From NCBI GenBank assembly GCA_963678275.1, contig OY782765.1, forward strand, positions 1,240,001 to 1,304,000: 64,000 nucleotides of DNA, in the 5' to 3' direction. Each line of letters begins with the position of its first letter. Position 1 is the first letter of the stretch. Shown here in pieces: positions 46,385 through 55,899 of this stretch. This DNA comes from G963677445 sp963678275 (lineage in GTDB: Bacteria; Bacteroidota; Ignavibacteria; Ignavibacteriales; Melioribacteraceae). The notes beneath the pieces were generated by a model. It did not search any database. It saw only the letters and a list, made by a program, of their open reading frames with translations, and was not told the origin of the DNA. A program made the position numbers and the translations under genes.

Positions 46385-47192
46385 AAATAACTGCTGAAAG
46401 ATAACCGACAACTTCTGAGCGATCACCCGACGCTCTGCCTGAATCTGTTCTCTCAATTACACGCGCTTTATTTATTCCTCTTGATTCAGCCGCTTTCATC
46501 AGCGAAACAATTCCCCCTCCTCCACAGGCTTCACATTTTCTTTTTGTAAGGTCTTCAAATAATCCGCTGTAATTAAACGAATTTATATGATTTTCAACTA
46601 TACCATCGAGATAAGCCGCGGTATCCGAATCATAAAAATGGGACAGGTCCGAACTGACAACTACCATTACATCCTCCCCGAACAGCGGCGTTAACGCGTC
46701 GGCAAGACCATAAATGTATTGAGCTGACTGATCTCCTATAACGACCGGGACAAACTCCGCTTCCGGAAAGAGATGCTGAATGAATGGAAGTATCACTTCC
46801 ACAGCGTGCTCCTGGTTGTGTCCGGCAGAATTAAGTTTGATCAGATCACTGCCCGAAAGCAGTTGCTCCCTCAATTCCTCATTGATGGCTATTTCTCCAA
46901 ACGGTGTTGAAAATGCGGCGCCGGGATAAATATTAATTCCGGGGAAATATTCCCTGTGACTGGGCGAAATAACTATAAACCGATTATATTTCTTTTTAAG
47001 CAATTTAAATGCCGCCGCCGCGGTTCTTCCCGAATAAACATACCCGGCGTGAGGAACCACAATGCCCGCGATGCCTTTATATTCTCCATAGTCGGCAGCT
47101 TCTTCCAGCATAAGAGTTATTTCTTTCCGAAGCTGATTTTCGGAACCGGGATAAAACATGCCCGCTACAGCCGCGTTCCTGATCTGGTTCAT
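46371..47192 (-). CDS. amrB: AmmeMemoRadiSam system protein B (MEMO1 family)
   Basis: 273 aa. It has the class III extradiol dioxygenase-like MEMO fold, with metal-site candidates in PHAGYVYSGRTAA, SPSHREYF and SSDLSHFYD. The conserved NQEHAVEVILPFIQ and the late Cys motif CEACGGGGIV are also present. MEMO proteins occur with AMMECR1 proteins and often a radical SAM enzyme; the bacterial reaction is not established. The start overlaps the AMMECR1 stop by 4 bp. No radical SAM gene lies in this window. Confidence 0.93.
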   Translation of the reverse strand: MNQIRNAAVAGMFYPGSENQLRKEITLMLEEAADYGEYKGIAGIVVPHAGYVYSGRTAAAAFKLLKKKYNRFIVISPSHREYFPGINIYPGAAFSTPFGEIAINEELREQLLSGSDLIKLNSAGHNQEHAVEVILPFIQHLFPEAEFVPVVIGDQSAQYIYGLADALTPLFGEDVMVVVSSDLSHFYDSDTAAYLDGIVENHINSFNYSGLFEDLTKRKCEACGGGGIVSLMKAAESRGINKARVIERTDSGRASGDRSEVVGYLSAVIYESE

Positions 47193-47755
47193 GTCTGCCT
47201 CCCAAGTTCCTTTTCTGAAAAAACGGCAGCAGTAAACATTTCTATGTTCAGGACCCTCTCTTTCCAGAAGTTATAAGGCAGTCCCGCTTTCTGACACAAA
47301 GAGGAAAGATACTCTTCAAGGTCCATGTTATGCTCAACCGGCACCTGCGGAAGCAAAAGTCCACGATGGCCTCCTTCTTCAAGTATCAGCCCATGTTTTC
47401 CAATTTCAATATCCTCATATTTTTCCATTGAGAAAGCAGGAGAAAGCACAGATATTTCAATACTTATTCTATCTTTTTCATTCTCGTTCAGAGGCATAAA
47501 ACGGGGATCATTTTTTGCGGCCTGAATAGCGGCATCCGCCACAAGGCTGTATAATGGACGGTAACCTTCAATATATCCGATGCAGCCTCTCAGGTTGCCA
47601 TCAATTGTCAGAGTTACAAAAACACCGGTTTCAAGATTAAAAACAGGATGTTTTTGTAAATCAGGCTCCGGCAGTTCAATATCATTAAAAAGCGAATTTA
47701 TTGATTTTCGCGCGGTCGCGAGGAGAATTTTTTTTTCTTCATCCGATAAATTCAT
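47189..47755 (-). CDS. amrA: AmmeMemoRadiSam system protein A (AMMECR1 domain)
   Basis: 188 aa, a single AMMECR1 domain. The hallmarks are GVFVTLTIDGNLRGCIGYIEG (the LRGCIG signature), ISIEISVLSP, GKHGLILEEGGHRGLLLPQV and a terminal FWKERVLNIEMFTAAVF. It starts directly at the end of the DUF4905 gene and overlaps the MEMO gene by 4 bp, so translation is coupled. Function unknown beyond a suspected small-molecule or RNA-modifying role with MEMO. Confidence 0.94.
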   Translation of the reverse strand: MNLSDEEKKILLATARKSINSLFNDIELPEPDLQKHPVFNLETGVFVTLTIDGNLRGCIGYIEGYRPLYSLVADAAIQAAKNDPRFMPLNENEKDRISIEISVLSPAFSMEKYEDIEIGKHGLILEEGGHRGLLLPQVPVEHNMDLEEYLSSLCQKAGLPYNFWKERVLNIEMFTAAVFSEKELGRQT

Positions 47756-48583
47756 TTATATCATCCCCTTAATTTTATAGATGATGACTTTCGTCTTTTC
47801 CCGGATAACAACTAAAATATCTTTATAGATAAAAAATGTATCCGGATTAAATTTTTCAGTTTTGCTGTCAAGCTTAATATCCAGTATTTTTTCACAGGAA
47901 TCAAGCTCAAAAGCAAAAAGTTTATGATCGAGATTTGTATCTTTTCGTAAATAATGTATTGAGGCGATAAGTATTTTTTCGAGTCTTATTACCTCAGTCC
48001 GCGGGAATACTGAACCTGTTGATTTTTTAATTATATCATCAGTAACTCCCGGTTCTATTCCCGCGAAAAGTTCAAATTCAGGAAAATGATAATCGGAATA
48101 GTCGGAAAGTTCATAAGCTTTTTCATTCAGCTCTTTCCAATTGGAAGAATCTTCATCTTCGGCCCTGGAAATTTCACCGCTGACCGCGTCAATAATATAT
48201 TTCCTTTCTATTCCGCTTTCTTCCCCAACGCAATAAATCTTATTTTTAATGGAAAAGTTATATTGAAGATTGGGATACCCCCAAACTTCTTCCCCGGAAA
48301 CAGTGTCCACGGCATAGACACCTGTATGCTCAGGCATATCCGGTTTCACATACTTGTGAAGAATAATATTTCTGCCATTAATTTCTTCTATGCCGGTCCA
48401 GAAATCATCAACCAGAGATTTCCGAATAAAGTTTTTTCTTCCGTCGCTCATTTTCAGGGAGTGAAAATATGCCTTTTTATCTGACGGATCCCTGGTTTCG
48501 ATAATAAGATTATCCTCATCCGAAACCAGGAGACGCCAGATCATATTTTTATCGCTATATGAAAACAGTTTCTCTATTTTCAA
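47756..48583 (-). CDS. DUF4905 domain protein
   Basis: 275 aa, no signal peptide or membrane helix, predicted cytoplasmic and beta-rich. The FWTGIEEINGRNIILHKYVKP and PEHTGVYAVDTVSGEEVWGY segments match the DUF4905 family, which looks like a partial beta-propeller (a PQQ/YVTN-like pattern). Function unknown. It lies 5 bp after tnaA and abuts the AMMECR1 gene. The family is typical of Bacteroidota and Ignavibacteria, in line with the rest of the window. Confidence 0.8.
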   Translation of the reverse strand: MKIEKLFSYSDKNMIWRLLVSDEDNLIIETRDPSDKKAYFHSLKMSDGRKNFIRKSLVDDFWTGIEEINGRNIILHKYVKPDMPEHTGVYAVDTVSGEEVWGYPNLQYNFSIKNKIYCVGEESGIERKYIIDAVSGEISRAEDEDSSNWKELNEKAYELSDYSDYHFPEFELFAGIEPGVTDDIIKKSTGSVFPRTEVIRLEKILIASIHYLRKDTNLDHKLFAFELDSCEKILDIKLDSKTEKFNPDTFFIYKDILVVIREKTKVIIYKIKGMI

Positions 48584-48588
48584 AATAA

Positions 48589-49962
48589 TTATCCGATCGG
48601 TTTAAATTTCGCTGTAAAATGTCGCAGCATCGGAGCTTCATATGTTATCTCATAACCTTTAAGCTCATTACGTTTTTTGTAGGTTTCTATCATCACCTCA
48701 GAAACATAATCTATATGGCTTTGTGTATATACTCTTCTGGGAATTGCCAGGCGTACAAGTTCCATCGGAGGGGACACCAGCTTTCCATCTTTTCCATATT
48801 TTCCGAACATAACACTGCCTATCTCAACGGCCCTTATTCCCCCTTCAATATATATTTCGCAGGTGATAGACTGCGCCGGATACTGATGCGGAGGAATATG
48901 AGGCACAAAACGTTTGGCGTCAATATAAACAGCATGTCCGCCGGGGGGTTCAATGATCGGTATACCGGCGTCCAGCATTTTTTCACCAAGATACTCAGTG
49001 CTTCTTATTCGGTATTCAAGATAGTGTTCATCAAGCACTTCTTCAAGTCCGCGGGCAATTGCTTCAAGGTCCCTGCCCGAAAGTCCCCCGTATGTAGGAA
49101 ATCCTTCAGTAACAATAAGCAGGTTTCTGCACTTCATCGCCAGTTCATCATCATTCATCGAAAGAAAACCGCCCATATTGACGAGAGCATCTTTTTTCGC
49201 GCTCATTGTCGCCCCGTCAGCGTAAGAAAACATCTCCTGTACAATTTCAATTACTTTTTTATCCTGGTATCCTTTTTCTCTTTTTTTGATAAACCAGGCA
49301 TTCTCGGCAAAACGGCAGGCGTCAAAAAATAGCGGTATCCCAAATTTATCACAGACCGCGCGGACATCTTTAATATTGCGCATTGATACAGGCTGTCCTC
49401 CGCCGGAATTGTTTGTTATGGTTATCATCACCAGGGGAATATTTTCGACACCTTTTTCTTCGATAAATTTTACCAGCGCTTCCACATCCATATCACCTTT
49501 GAAATCAGCCCTTATCTCCGGATGTTTACCCGTTTCATTCAGAAGATCGACAGCTTCGGCGCCGCTGAATTCCACATTAGCCCTGGTAGTATCGAAATGA
49601 GTATTATTCGGTATGAATTTTCCTTCACCGCCAAGAATCGAAAAAAGAATTTTTTCAGCGGCTCTTCCCTGGTGAGTGGGAATGATATATTTATCCCCTG
49701 TAATTTTTCTTACTGCCGCTTCAAAATTGTAAAAACTTTTGGATCCGGCATAGGATTCATCCCCTTCCATAACTCCCGCCCACTGTGAGGCGCTCATCGC
49801 CGAAGTGCCGCTATCGGTAAGTAAATCTATCAAAACATCATCGGCATGAATCAGAAAAGGATTATAACCCGCTTCATCAAGTATCTTCACCCTTTCTTCT
49901 TTTGTGGTAAAGCGAATAGGCTCCACCGATTTAATTTTAAAAGGCTCAATTATAGTTTTCAT
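48589..49962 (-). CDS. tnaA: Tryptophanase (tryptophan indole-lyase)
   Basis: 457 aa from the ATG at 49962, preceded by GAGGAAAAA; a start at 49989 adds nine residues. PLP enzyme that splits L-tryptophan to indole, pyruvate and ammonia. The PLP Lys lies in MSAKKDALVNMGG; PTHQGRAAE, SGGGQPVS and DACRFAENAWF are family motifs. Three specificity sites favour tryptophanase over tyrosine phenol-lyase: Asp in THFDTTR (Thr in TPL), IRAVEIG without the TPL Arg, and RHFTAKF with His (Phe in TPL). First gene of the operon. No TnaC-like leader peptide is evident. Confidence 0.9.
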   Translation of the reverse strand: MKTIIEPFKIKSVEPIRFTTKEERVKILDEAGYNPFLIHADDVLIDLLTDSGTSAMSASQWAGVMEGDESYAGSKSFYNFEAAVRKITGDKYIIPTHQGRAAEKILFSILGGEGKFIPNNTHFDTTRANVEFSGAEAVDLLNETGKHPEIRADFKGDMDVEALVKFIEEKGVENIPLVMITITNNSGGGQPVSMRNIKDVRAVCDKFGIPLFFDACRFAENAWFIKKREKGYQDKKVIEIVQEMFSYADGATMSAKKDALVNMGGFLSMNDDELAMKCRNLLIVTEGFPTYGGLSGRDLEAIARGLEEVLDEHYLEYRIRSTEYLGEKMLDAGIPIIEPPGGHAVYIDAKRFVPHIPPHQYPAQSITCEIYIEGGIRAVEIGSVMFGKYGKDGKLVSPPMELVRLAIPRRVYTQSHIDYVSEVMIETYKKRNELKGYEITYEAPMLRHFTAKFKPIG

Positions 49963-50153
49963 TTTTTCCTCTGATTCCATTCTTTTCATTTTATTTACAA
50001 ATAATTATTTTATAAATCTGAATAAAATCAAAAATTTTGTGTATCTTATTCAGTTGTTATGAAGAAAATCTTTTTTTCAAACGTCAAAATAAATATTCTT
50101 GAGGAAACTTGCTTTACCTGGCAATATCATCATTAATATAAATAGGAGAAAAT

Positions 50154-50978
50154 ATGGAAGATTACAACAACAAGCCCCTCAATGAAGAAGAATTACCGGA
50201 AGATGAGGATTATGAACTCAGTCATACCGATAAACTTGTCGGGGTGTTTACCGAGCCGGTTTCAATGTTTACAAAGTCTGCCCAGTTCCCCGCTCGCGCG
50301 ATCGACTGGCTGATTCCGGTGATACTGGTGATCGTGGCCGCTATTTTATCAAATTTCCTTCTTATGAGTAATCCGCAGATTAAATACTCAGTTATTGAGA
50401 AACAGATGGGTATGGTTGAAAAAGGACTAAACCAGGCTGTTGAAAGTGGTCAGATGAGCGAGCAGCAGGCCGACCAGCAAAAAGAAGCCATCAGAACCCA
50501 GATAGAGAAAAATATCGATGGAGGAATCCTTGTTCAGGCAGTTGGAATCGTTATTGTTTCTTTCATCTTCTTTTTCATTATAGCGGGAGTATTTTTCTTA
50601 ATAGCCAAGTTTGGTATAAAAGGAGAAGGAACTTATTCAGACGCGATGGTTGCCTGGGGTCTGCCATATTATATCTCGGTAATACAGATTATCGCCACGG
50701 TAATTATATCCCTCTCTATGGACCAGATGATAAGGTCCACCAGTGTCGCTACGTTGCTGGGTTCAGATACCGAAACATTTGTCGGATTTTTACTTGACAA
50801 AATTGACATTCTTAGCATCTGGTTTTTTGCTGTTGTATCTATCGGTTACGCTAAAATGTTTAAGGCAAAATCAACGACTCCATACTTCATTATGGTTTTC
50901 GGAATGTGGCTCGGATTTACCACACTGCTTTTCTTCCTCGCTCAGCAGATACCATTCCTTAAATTTTTCATGCAGTAA
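50154..50978 (+). CDS. Yip1-family polytopic membrane protein
   Basis: 274 aa. A charged acidic N-terminus (NEEELPEDEDYE-like) is followed by VFTEPVSMFTKSAQFPARAI, the usual Yip1 opening. Five predicted membrane helices lie at about 45-65, 130-155, 170-195, 215-235 and 245-265. Between the first two helices is a Gln/Glu-rich loop. Function unknown in bacteria. A good AGGAG precedes the ATG. It is divergent from the tnaA operon and ends at a strong terminator. Confidence 0.85.
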   Translation: MEDYNNKPLNEEELPEDEDYELSHTDKLVGVFTEPVSMFTKSAQFPARAIDWLIPVILVIVAAILSNFLLMSNPQIKYSVIEKQMGMVEKGLNQAVESGQMSEQQADQQKEAIRTQIEKNIDGGILVQAVGIVIVSFIFFFIIAGVFFLIAKFGIKGEGTYSDAMVAWGLPYYISVIQIIATVIISLSMDQMIRSTSVATLLGSDTETFVGFLLDKIDILSIWFFAVVSIGYAKMFKAKSTTPYFIMVFGMWLGFTTLLFFLAQQIPFLKFFMQ

Positions 50979-50990
50979 TAAAATTCAAAT

Positions 50991-51025
50991 AATCCCTCTC
51001 ACATTATCGAGAGGGATTTTTTTTT
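50991..51025 (+). terminator. Terminator of the Yip1-family gene
   Basis: AATCCCTCTC/GAGAGGGATT stem followed by T8-T9, 12 bp past the stop. Confidence 0.93.
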
Positions 51026-51204
51026 GAGCTTTTTGTGGGATTTTGTGTTTTAGTGATTTTGTGGCCTATCTTCCGTATTAATCTGCGATATAAAAGAAAT
51101 CTTTAGTAAACCTTGCCTTTTTTAATTGTTCATTGTTCATTGATATTTTTTCATTTTGCGCGGAACTAAAGTTCTAACGCTTTAATCCCGTCCCGCAAAC
51201 AAGA

Positions 51205-52410
51205 TGCACAACCCAGCCACCATCACTCAACCCGGTCATTATACTCCTACTTTTACTCAGATTTTTTTAAGGCAATTAAGTTTGAATTTGTCGGATAGTT
51301 ACCTGTGCTACTAAGAAGCCCCAATTTGGGAAAACTGCTAAAATTTAACAACAACAAATCAGGTAATTACAGCTTATCGAAAACTCTTCAGCAATGAGAG
51401 ATCAAAGTCCCCTCCCCTTAAGATTTTAAGGGGAGGTTGGGTGGGGTTTGATCTGCCTTGAGTTGTAACTAATCCGGAGAGAAGCCTACTCATTTTACTA
51501 CCGGAAAGAGAAATATTATCAAGTAATTATCTTCTTGTTACCTGGAAGGTTAAAAAATGAAGAATAAGTTTTTTTTGAACTTTGTCTTGAGGTTTGGTTG
51601 CTTTGGTGGAAAGTTTTCTTCGCGTCCCTTTTGTGCCTTCCCTGTGTTCCTTGTGGTTAAACTGCAATCGGTGTGAACCTCTCTTTTGGCTAAAGCCGGA
51701 TACTTTGCCGCGGCTTTAGCAACTGTCCCCGGCCTGAAGGCGCGGGGTTATTTGAACCCAATCTCTTGCAAAATACCACCATCCTCCAATAATCGTAATC
51801 CCAAGCCAACCCCATGATAAGAAATGAACAACCCAACCACCATCACCAAACCCGGTCATCATACTCCTACTCCTACTCTGATTCTTTTTGAGGCAATTAA
51901 GTTTGATTTTGTCGGATGGTCACCTCTGCTACCAAAGAGCCTCATTTGGAAAACCGCCAAACTTAACAACAACAATTCTGGTAATTACAGCTTAGCGAAA
52001 ACTCTTCAGCAATGAGAGATCAAAATCCCCTCCCCTTAAGATTTTAAGGGGAGGTTGGGTGGGGTTTGATCTGCCTTGAGTTGTAACTAATCCGGAGAGA
52101 AGCCTACTCATTTTACTACCGGAAAGAGAAATATTATCAAGTAATTATCTTCTTGTTACCTGGAAGGTTAAAAAATGAAGAATAAGTTTTTTTTGGACTT
52201 TGCCTTGAGGTTTGGTTGCTTTGGTGGAAAGTTTTCTTCGCGTCCATTGCGGCTTCCCTGTGTTCCTTGTGGTTAAACTGTAATCGGCGTAAACCTCTCT
52301 TTTGGCTAAAGCCGGATACTTTGTCGCGGCTTTAGCAACTGTCCCCGGCCTGAAAGCGCGGGGTTATTTGAACCCAATCTCTTGCAAAATACCACCATCC
52401 TCCAATAATC
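51205..52410. repeat. Tandem duplication, two units offset by 618 bp
   Basis: Copies run about 51205-51800 and 51823-52410. Their middle 380 bp are almost identical (for example the segment from caatgagagatc at 51391 and 52009). The ends are more diverged. Each copy holds the palindromes ctccccttaag...ttaaggggag and ggctaaagcc...ggctttagc. Confidence 0.9.
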
Positions 52411-52411
52411 A

Positions 52412-52820
52412 TAAACTGGCAAGCCAGAGATAATGAGGAATTACGAATTAGGAATTGACTTTCCCCAGGTATTACCAATTATTTATCATTCCGGTTTTTT
52501 GCGTCTTTTGCGAAAAGACCATCCAGAGGCAGGCAGGCCGGAATCTATTGCCAAATTTTACTGGCAATCAGATAAAAACTTTTCCTTTTTGCGTAGAATT
52601 TTACTTCTTACGGAGTAATCGTAGACTGGAAAGCCAGAGACAATGAGGAATTACGAATTAGGAATTGACTTTCCCCAGATGTTACCAATTAATTGTCATT
52701 CCGGTTTTTTGCGTCCTTTGCAAAAAGACCGGAATCTAATGCCGATTTTTACTACCGATTAGTAATAATTTTGCCAATTTGCGTAGAATTTGACTGCTTA
52801 CGGAGTAATCGTAATTCCTC
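52412..52820. repeat. Two diverged tandem units offset by 210 bp
   Basis: Both begin near actggcaagccagaga / actggaaagccagaga and continue with atgaggaattacgaatta and ttgcgtagaattt...cttacggagtaatcgta. The second half is the module that also ends each 341-bp unit at 32-34 kb. Confidence 0.85.
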
Positions 52821-52899
52821 CACCTAAAAAAGTGAATACTGCCAGGACCGTCGCTCAACCAATCATCCCCCTCATAAGCCTGCTCAACTTTCTTCAAAA

Positions 52900-53310
52900 A
52901 CCGATTTCGATTTGGATTTAGATGGCAGGCTTTAATCCTGTTAATCTTTTTAATCCCCGTAATCCTGTTTTGTGTTTTTTGCCGCGTCCATATTCAAATT
53001 CCGGAAGAAATATTGCTCGGTTGAATAAGGTTAATAAGGTTAAATTTCTGGAGGTAATTATTTATGCTACAAAGGTTAAAAAATAAAGAATAAGGTTTCA
53101 TTACATTCCTTTCATTCGTAATTCGTAATTTCTTTCGTGGGGTTTGGTGTTTTTGTGATTTTGTGGCCTTTTTTCCTCCGAAATCCACGGAATTAGCGAA
53201 ATCTGCGGTAGTCTTTGCCTTTTTAATTGTTCATTATTAATTGTTAATTGAAATTCTTGCCATTTTGCGTAAAATTTGACTCCTTACGGAGTAATCCTAA
53301 GCCACCCCCA
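52900..53310. repeat. Dispersed intergenic repeat, copy next to priA
   Basis: Blocks gttgaataaggttaataagg, gtggggtttggtgtttttgtg, gaaatctgcggtagtctttgcc, ttaattgttcattattaatt and ttgccattttgcg...cttacggagtaatc occur in the same order as in the 341-bp unit. Confidence 0.85.
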
Positions 53311-53387
53311 TGATAAGAAATGAACAACCCAACCACCATCACCCAACCCGGTCATCAAACTCTTACTCCTACTCTAACTCTGATTCT

Positions 53388-55853
53388 TTAAATGATATTA
53401 TGCGGATCGATATCAACAATCATTCTCGCGTCCTTCGATTTTTCCTTCTTCTTATATTCAATCATTGTATCAAAAACAGCTTTTCTCAGCATCCTTCCGG
53501 AAGGATCATCATTTCTCATACTTTTAATCATTATCTGATAACGGTATTGATTTTTAATTCTGGCAATTATTGCCGGCGCGGGAGGAGTTACAAATAGTTT
53601 TATCTTCTGTTCCTTCAATATTTCATAGAACCTTGTAGCTGCCCTTAAAGCGACAGCTTCCTCCTCATCCTTCATTTCTATGAGGCAGAGTTTCGCGAAA
53701 GGAGGATACCCCCCCTGTTCTCTCAGCGATAATTCACGGTCATAAAAAAGTTTATAATCATTTTTAAGAACATTTTGCAAAACAAAATTGCTCTTATCCT
53801 GAGTCTGAATAAGCACAAGACCGGGATTCTGACTTCTTCCGGCTCTACCCGCGACCTGCGTAAGAAGCTGAAATGTTCTTTCATCCGCCCTGAAATCGGG
53901 CAGCCATAAAGTAGTTTCGGCTGATATCACCCCGACCAGGGTAACATGCGAAAAATCCAGCCCCTTCGAAACCATCTGTGTGCCGACGAGTATATCATAT
54001 TCCCCTTTTCTAAAGTTATTGAGCAAAGTGCTCAGCCTTCCTTTTTTACCAATTGTGTCTGAATCGATACGGGCTATTTTCGCATCGGGGAAATAATATT
54101 CCATTTCATCTTCGACTCTTTGAGTACCGGTTCCAAAATACTTTAGGGAAATTGAACCGCAAACCGAACATGCCTTGGGAGATTTTTTAACTGTTCCGCA
54201 ATAGTGACACTGTAAAATATCCTGGTTGATATGATAAACCATCGCCACCGAACAATTTGGGCACATCTCAATTTCACCACAATCCTCACAATATATCTGT
54301 GTGCTGAAACCCCTCCTGTTCTGAAGAATTATTATCCCCTCTTCAGCTTTTAATTTCGCGTTGATCGTATCCAGAAGTCTTTTTGAGAAAATATTCTTCA
54401 TTCTCTTTTTTTGTCTTTCAGTCCTCACATCAACCAGTTCGATGACCGGCATTTTGGCGTTATCCACCCTGTCAGGCAGGTTAAGAAGTTTGTATTTCCC
54501 CTTTTCCGCGTTATACATACTTTCCACTGAGGGGGTGGCAGAACCGAGAAGAACAGGAGCATCCGATAATTTGGCCAGAACAACCGCCGAATCACGCGCG
54601 TGGAATTTCGGAGTCTGTTCAAACTGTTTGTAGCTGCCGTCATGTTCTTCATCGACAACAATCAGACCTATATTTCTCAGGGGAGTAAATAGGGCGGAAC
54701 GGGGTCCGATCACAATTTTATATTTGCCGGCAATTATACCTTTCCAGGTATCAAATCTTTCTCCTGCCGAAAGACGGCTGTGAAAAACCGCGGTTTTATC
54801 TTCAAATCGCTGGAAAAACCTGCTGGTTATCTGGGGAGTGAGCGATATTTCAGGCACAAGAATAAGGGCGGTTTTTCCTTTATCCAACGCTTTGGAGGCA
54901 AGCTCAATATATACCTGGGTTTTTCCGCTGCCTGTTACGCCATGCAGAAGGAAAACTTCAAATTCATTCTTTTCTATTTTTTCAGAGACAGTGTCGATTA
55001 TTCCCTTTTGTCCATCTGTGAGCGCAAACGTTTTCTTTTTTTCCGAATAAAGTTCTTCGGGCCTCCTCTCTATCTCTTTGTCAATTATTTTTATTAATCC
55101 TTTCTTCTCCAGCGAATCAACCGGCGATTTTGATGAACCGGTCTTTTTTAATAAATCGGCAAGCAATGCTCCCCTTGCTTTAAGAGAAACAAGCTCAAGC
55201 ATTATTTTAAGCTGCGCCTGTGACGATTTTTCAATTTCCGGCAACATTTCAAAAACTATTTCAGGATTTACCAAAAGCTCGACATACTTCTGCTTTTTCT
55301 CTTTCACCTTAGGGTCCATTATCTCATCAAGAATTGAGACAGCCCCCTCCTTCTTTAACTTTTGAAGAGGTGAATAAATATTTTTCCGGTTTACCTTCTT
55401 CTGCAGAGAGGCAATCGTATGGTTTTCTTTCTGGCTGAGAACCTCAAGTAAAGATTTTTTCAGGCCCGGTTTTAATGAAGAGTCGTTCAAAAGTTCGGAG
55501 CAATATTCCATATCGCTGATTATTATTCTTTTCGATTCAATTTCCGTTCCGTGAGGCACACTGTTTCTCATCACCTCTCCGAGGGAACAGAGGTAATAAT
55601 CAGCGATCCACTGGTAAAAAGGCATAACGGATTGATCAAAAACGGGGATTTCATCTATAACATCAGTCACAGGTTTTATATTATCCTGCTCTTTGATGTT
55701 ATCATTTATTCCGGTTACAAAACCTGTCAGCACCCTTTTGCCAAATGGAACAACTACCCGTTTTCCCACAGCTATGCTTTCGGCGAGCTCTTCCGGTACT
55801 GAATAGGAGAAAGAATTTCTGAATGGTAATGGAAATACAACTTCGGCGTACAT
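53388..55853 (-). CDS. priA: Primosomal protein N' (replication restart helicase PriA)
   Basis: 821 aa. It reloads the replisome at stalled forks. The N-terminal DNA-binding domain (YAEVVFPLPFRNSFSYSVPE) is followed by helicase motifs GVTGSGKTQVY (Walker A), VDEEHDGSYKQ (motif II), GSATPSVES and QMVSKGLDF. A zinc-binding region between them has paired Cys motifs (CEDCGEIEMCPNC and CHYCG...ACSVCG). Length is usual. Its 3' end touches the repeat-rich region. It lies 46 bp after the LD-carboxypeptidase gene, and co-transcription is possible. Confidence 0.96.
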   Translation of the reverse strand: MYAEVVFPLPFRNSFSYSVPEELAESIAVGKRVVVPFGKRVLTGFVTGINDNIKEQDNIKPVTDVIDEIPVFDQSVMPFYQWIADYYLCSLGEVMRNSVPHGTEIESKRIIISDMEYCSELLNDSSLKPGLKKSLLEVLSQKENHTIASLQKKVNRKNIYSPLQKLKKEGAVSILDEIMDPKVKEKKQKYVELLVNPEIVFEMLPEIEKSSQAQLKIMLELVSLKARGALLADLLKKTGSSKSPVDSLEKKGLIKIIDKEIERRPEELYSEKKKTFALTDGQKGIIDTVSEKIEKNEFEVFLLHGVTGSGKTQVYIELASKALDKGKTALILVPEISLTPQITSRFFQRFEDKTAVFHSRLSAGERFDTWKGIIAGKYKIVIGPRSALFTPLRNIGLIVVDEEHDGSYKQFEQTPKFHARDSAVVLAKLSDAPVLLGSATPSVESMYNAEKGKYKLLNLPDRVDNAKMPVIELVDVRTERQKKRMKNIFSKRLLDTINAKLKAEEGIIILQNRRGFSTQIYCEDCGEIEMCPNCSVAMVYHINQDILQCHYCGTVKKSPKACSVCGSISLKYFGTGTQRVEDEMEYYFPDAKIARIDSDTIGKKGRLSTLLNNFRKGEYDILVGTQMVSKGLDFSHVTLVGVISAETTLWLPDFRADERTFQLLTQVAGRAGRSQNPGLVLIQTQDKSNFVLQNVLKNDYKLFYDRELSLREQGGYPPFAKLCLIEMKDEEEAVALRAATRFYEILKEQKIKLFVTPPAPAIIARIKNQYRYQIMIKSMRNDDPSGRMLRKAVFDTMIEYKKKEKSKDARMIVDIDPHNII

Positions 55854-55899
55854 TTAAGACCAGTTTTTTAATGATAGCCGAAAAATAAAAAATACTGAA

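Larger units (their letters stand above)
51026..53387. other. 2.4-kb non-coding region built from repeats
   Basis: No gene is supported. It contains one copy of the dispersed repeat core (51026-51175), a 618-bp tandem duplication (about 51205-52410), a 210-bp tandem duplication (about 52412-52820), and another dispersed core (about 52900-53300). Inverted repeats ctccccttaa/ttaaggggag and ggctaaagccg/cggctttagc lie inside the large duplication. Short frames here are overlaps of these repeats. Confidence 0.8.

Noticed and set aside
48589..49962. Tyrosine phenol-lyase instead of tryptophanase
   Set aside because: Specificity positions carry Asp, Ile and His, as in tryptophanase, rather than Thr, Arg and Phe.
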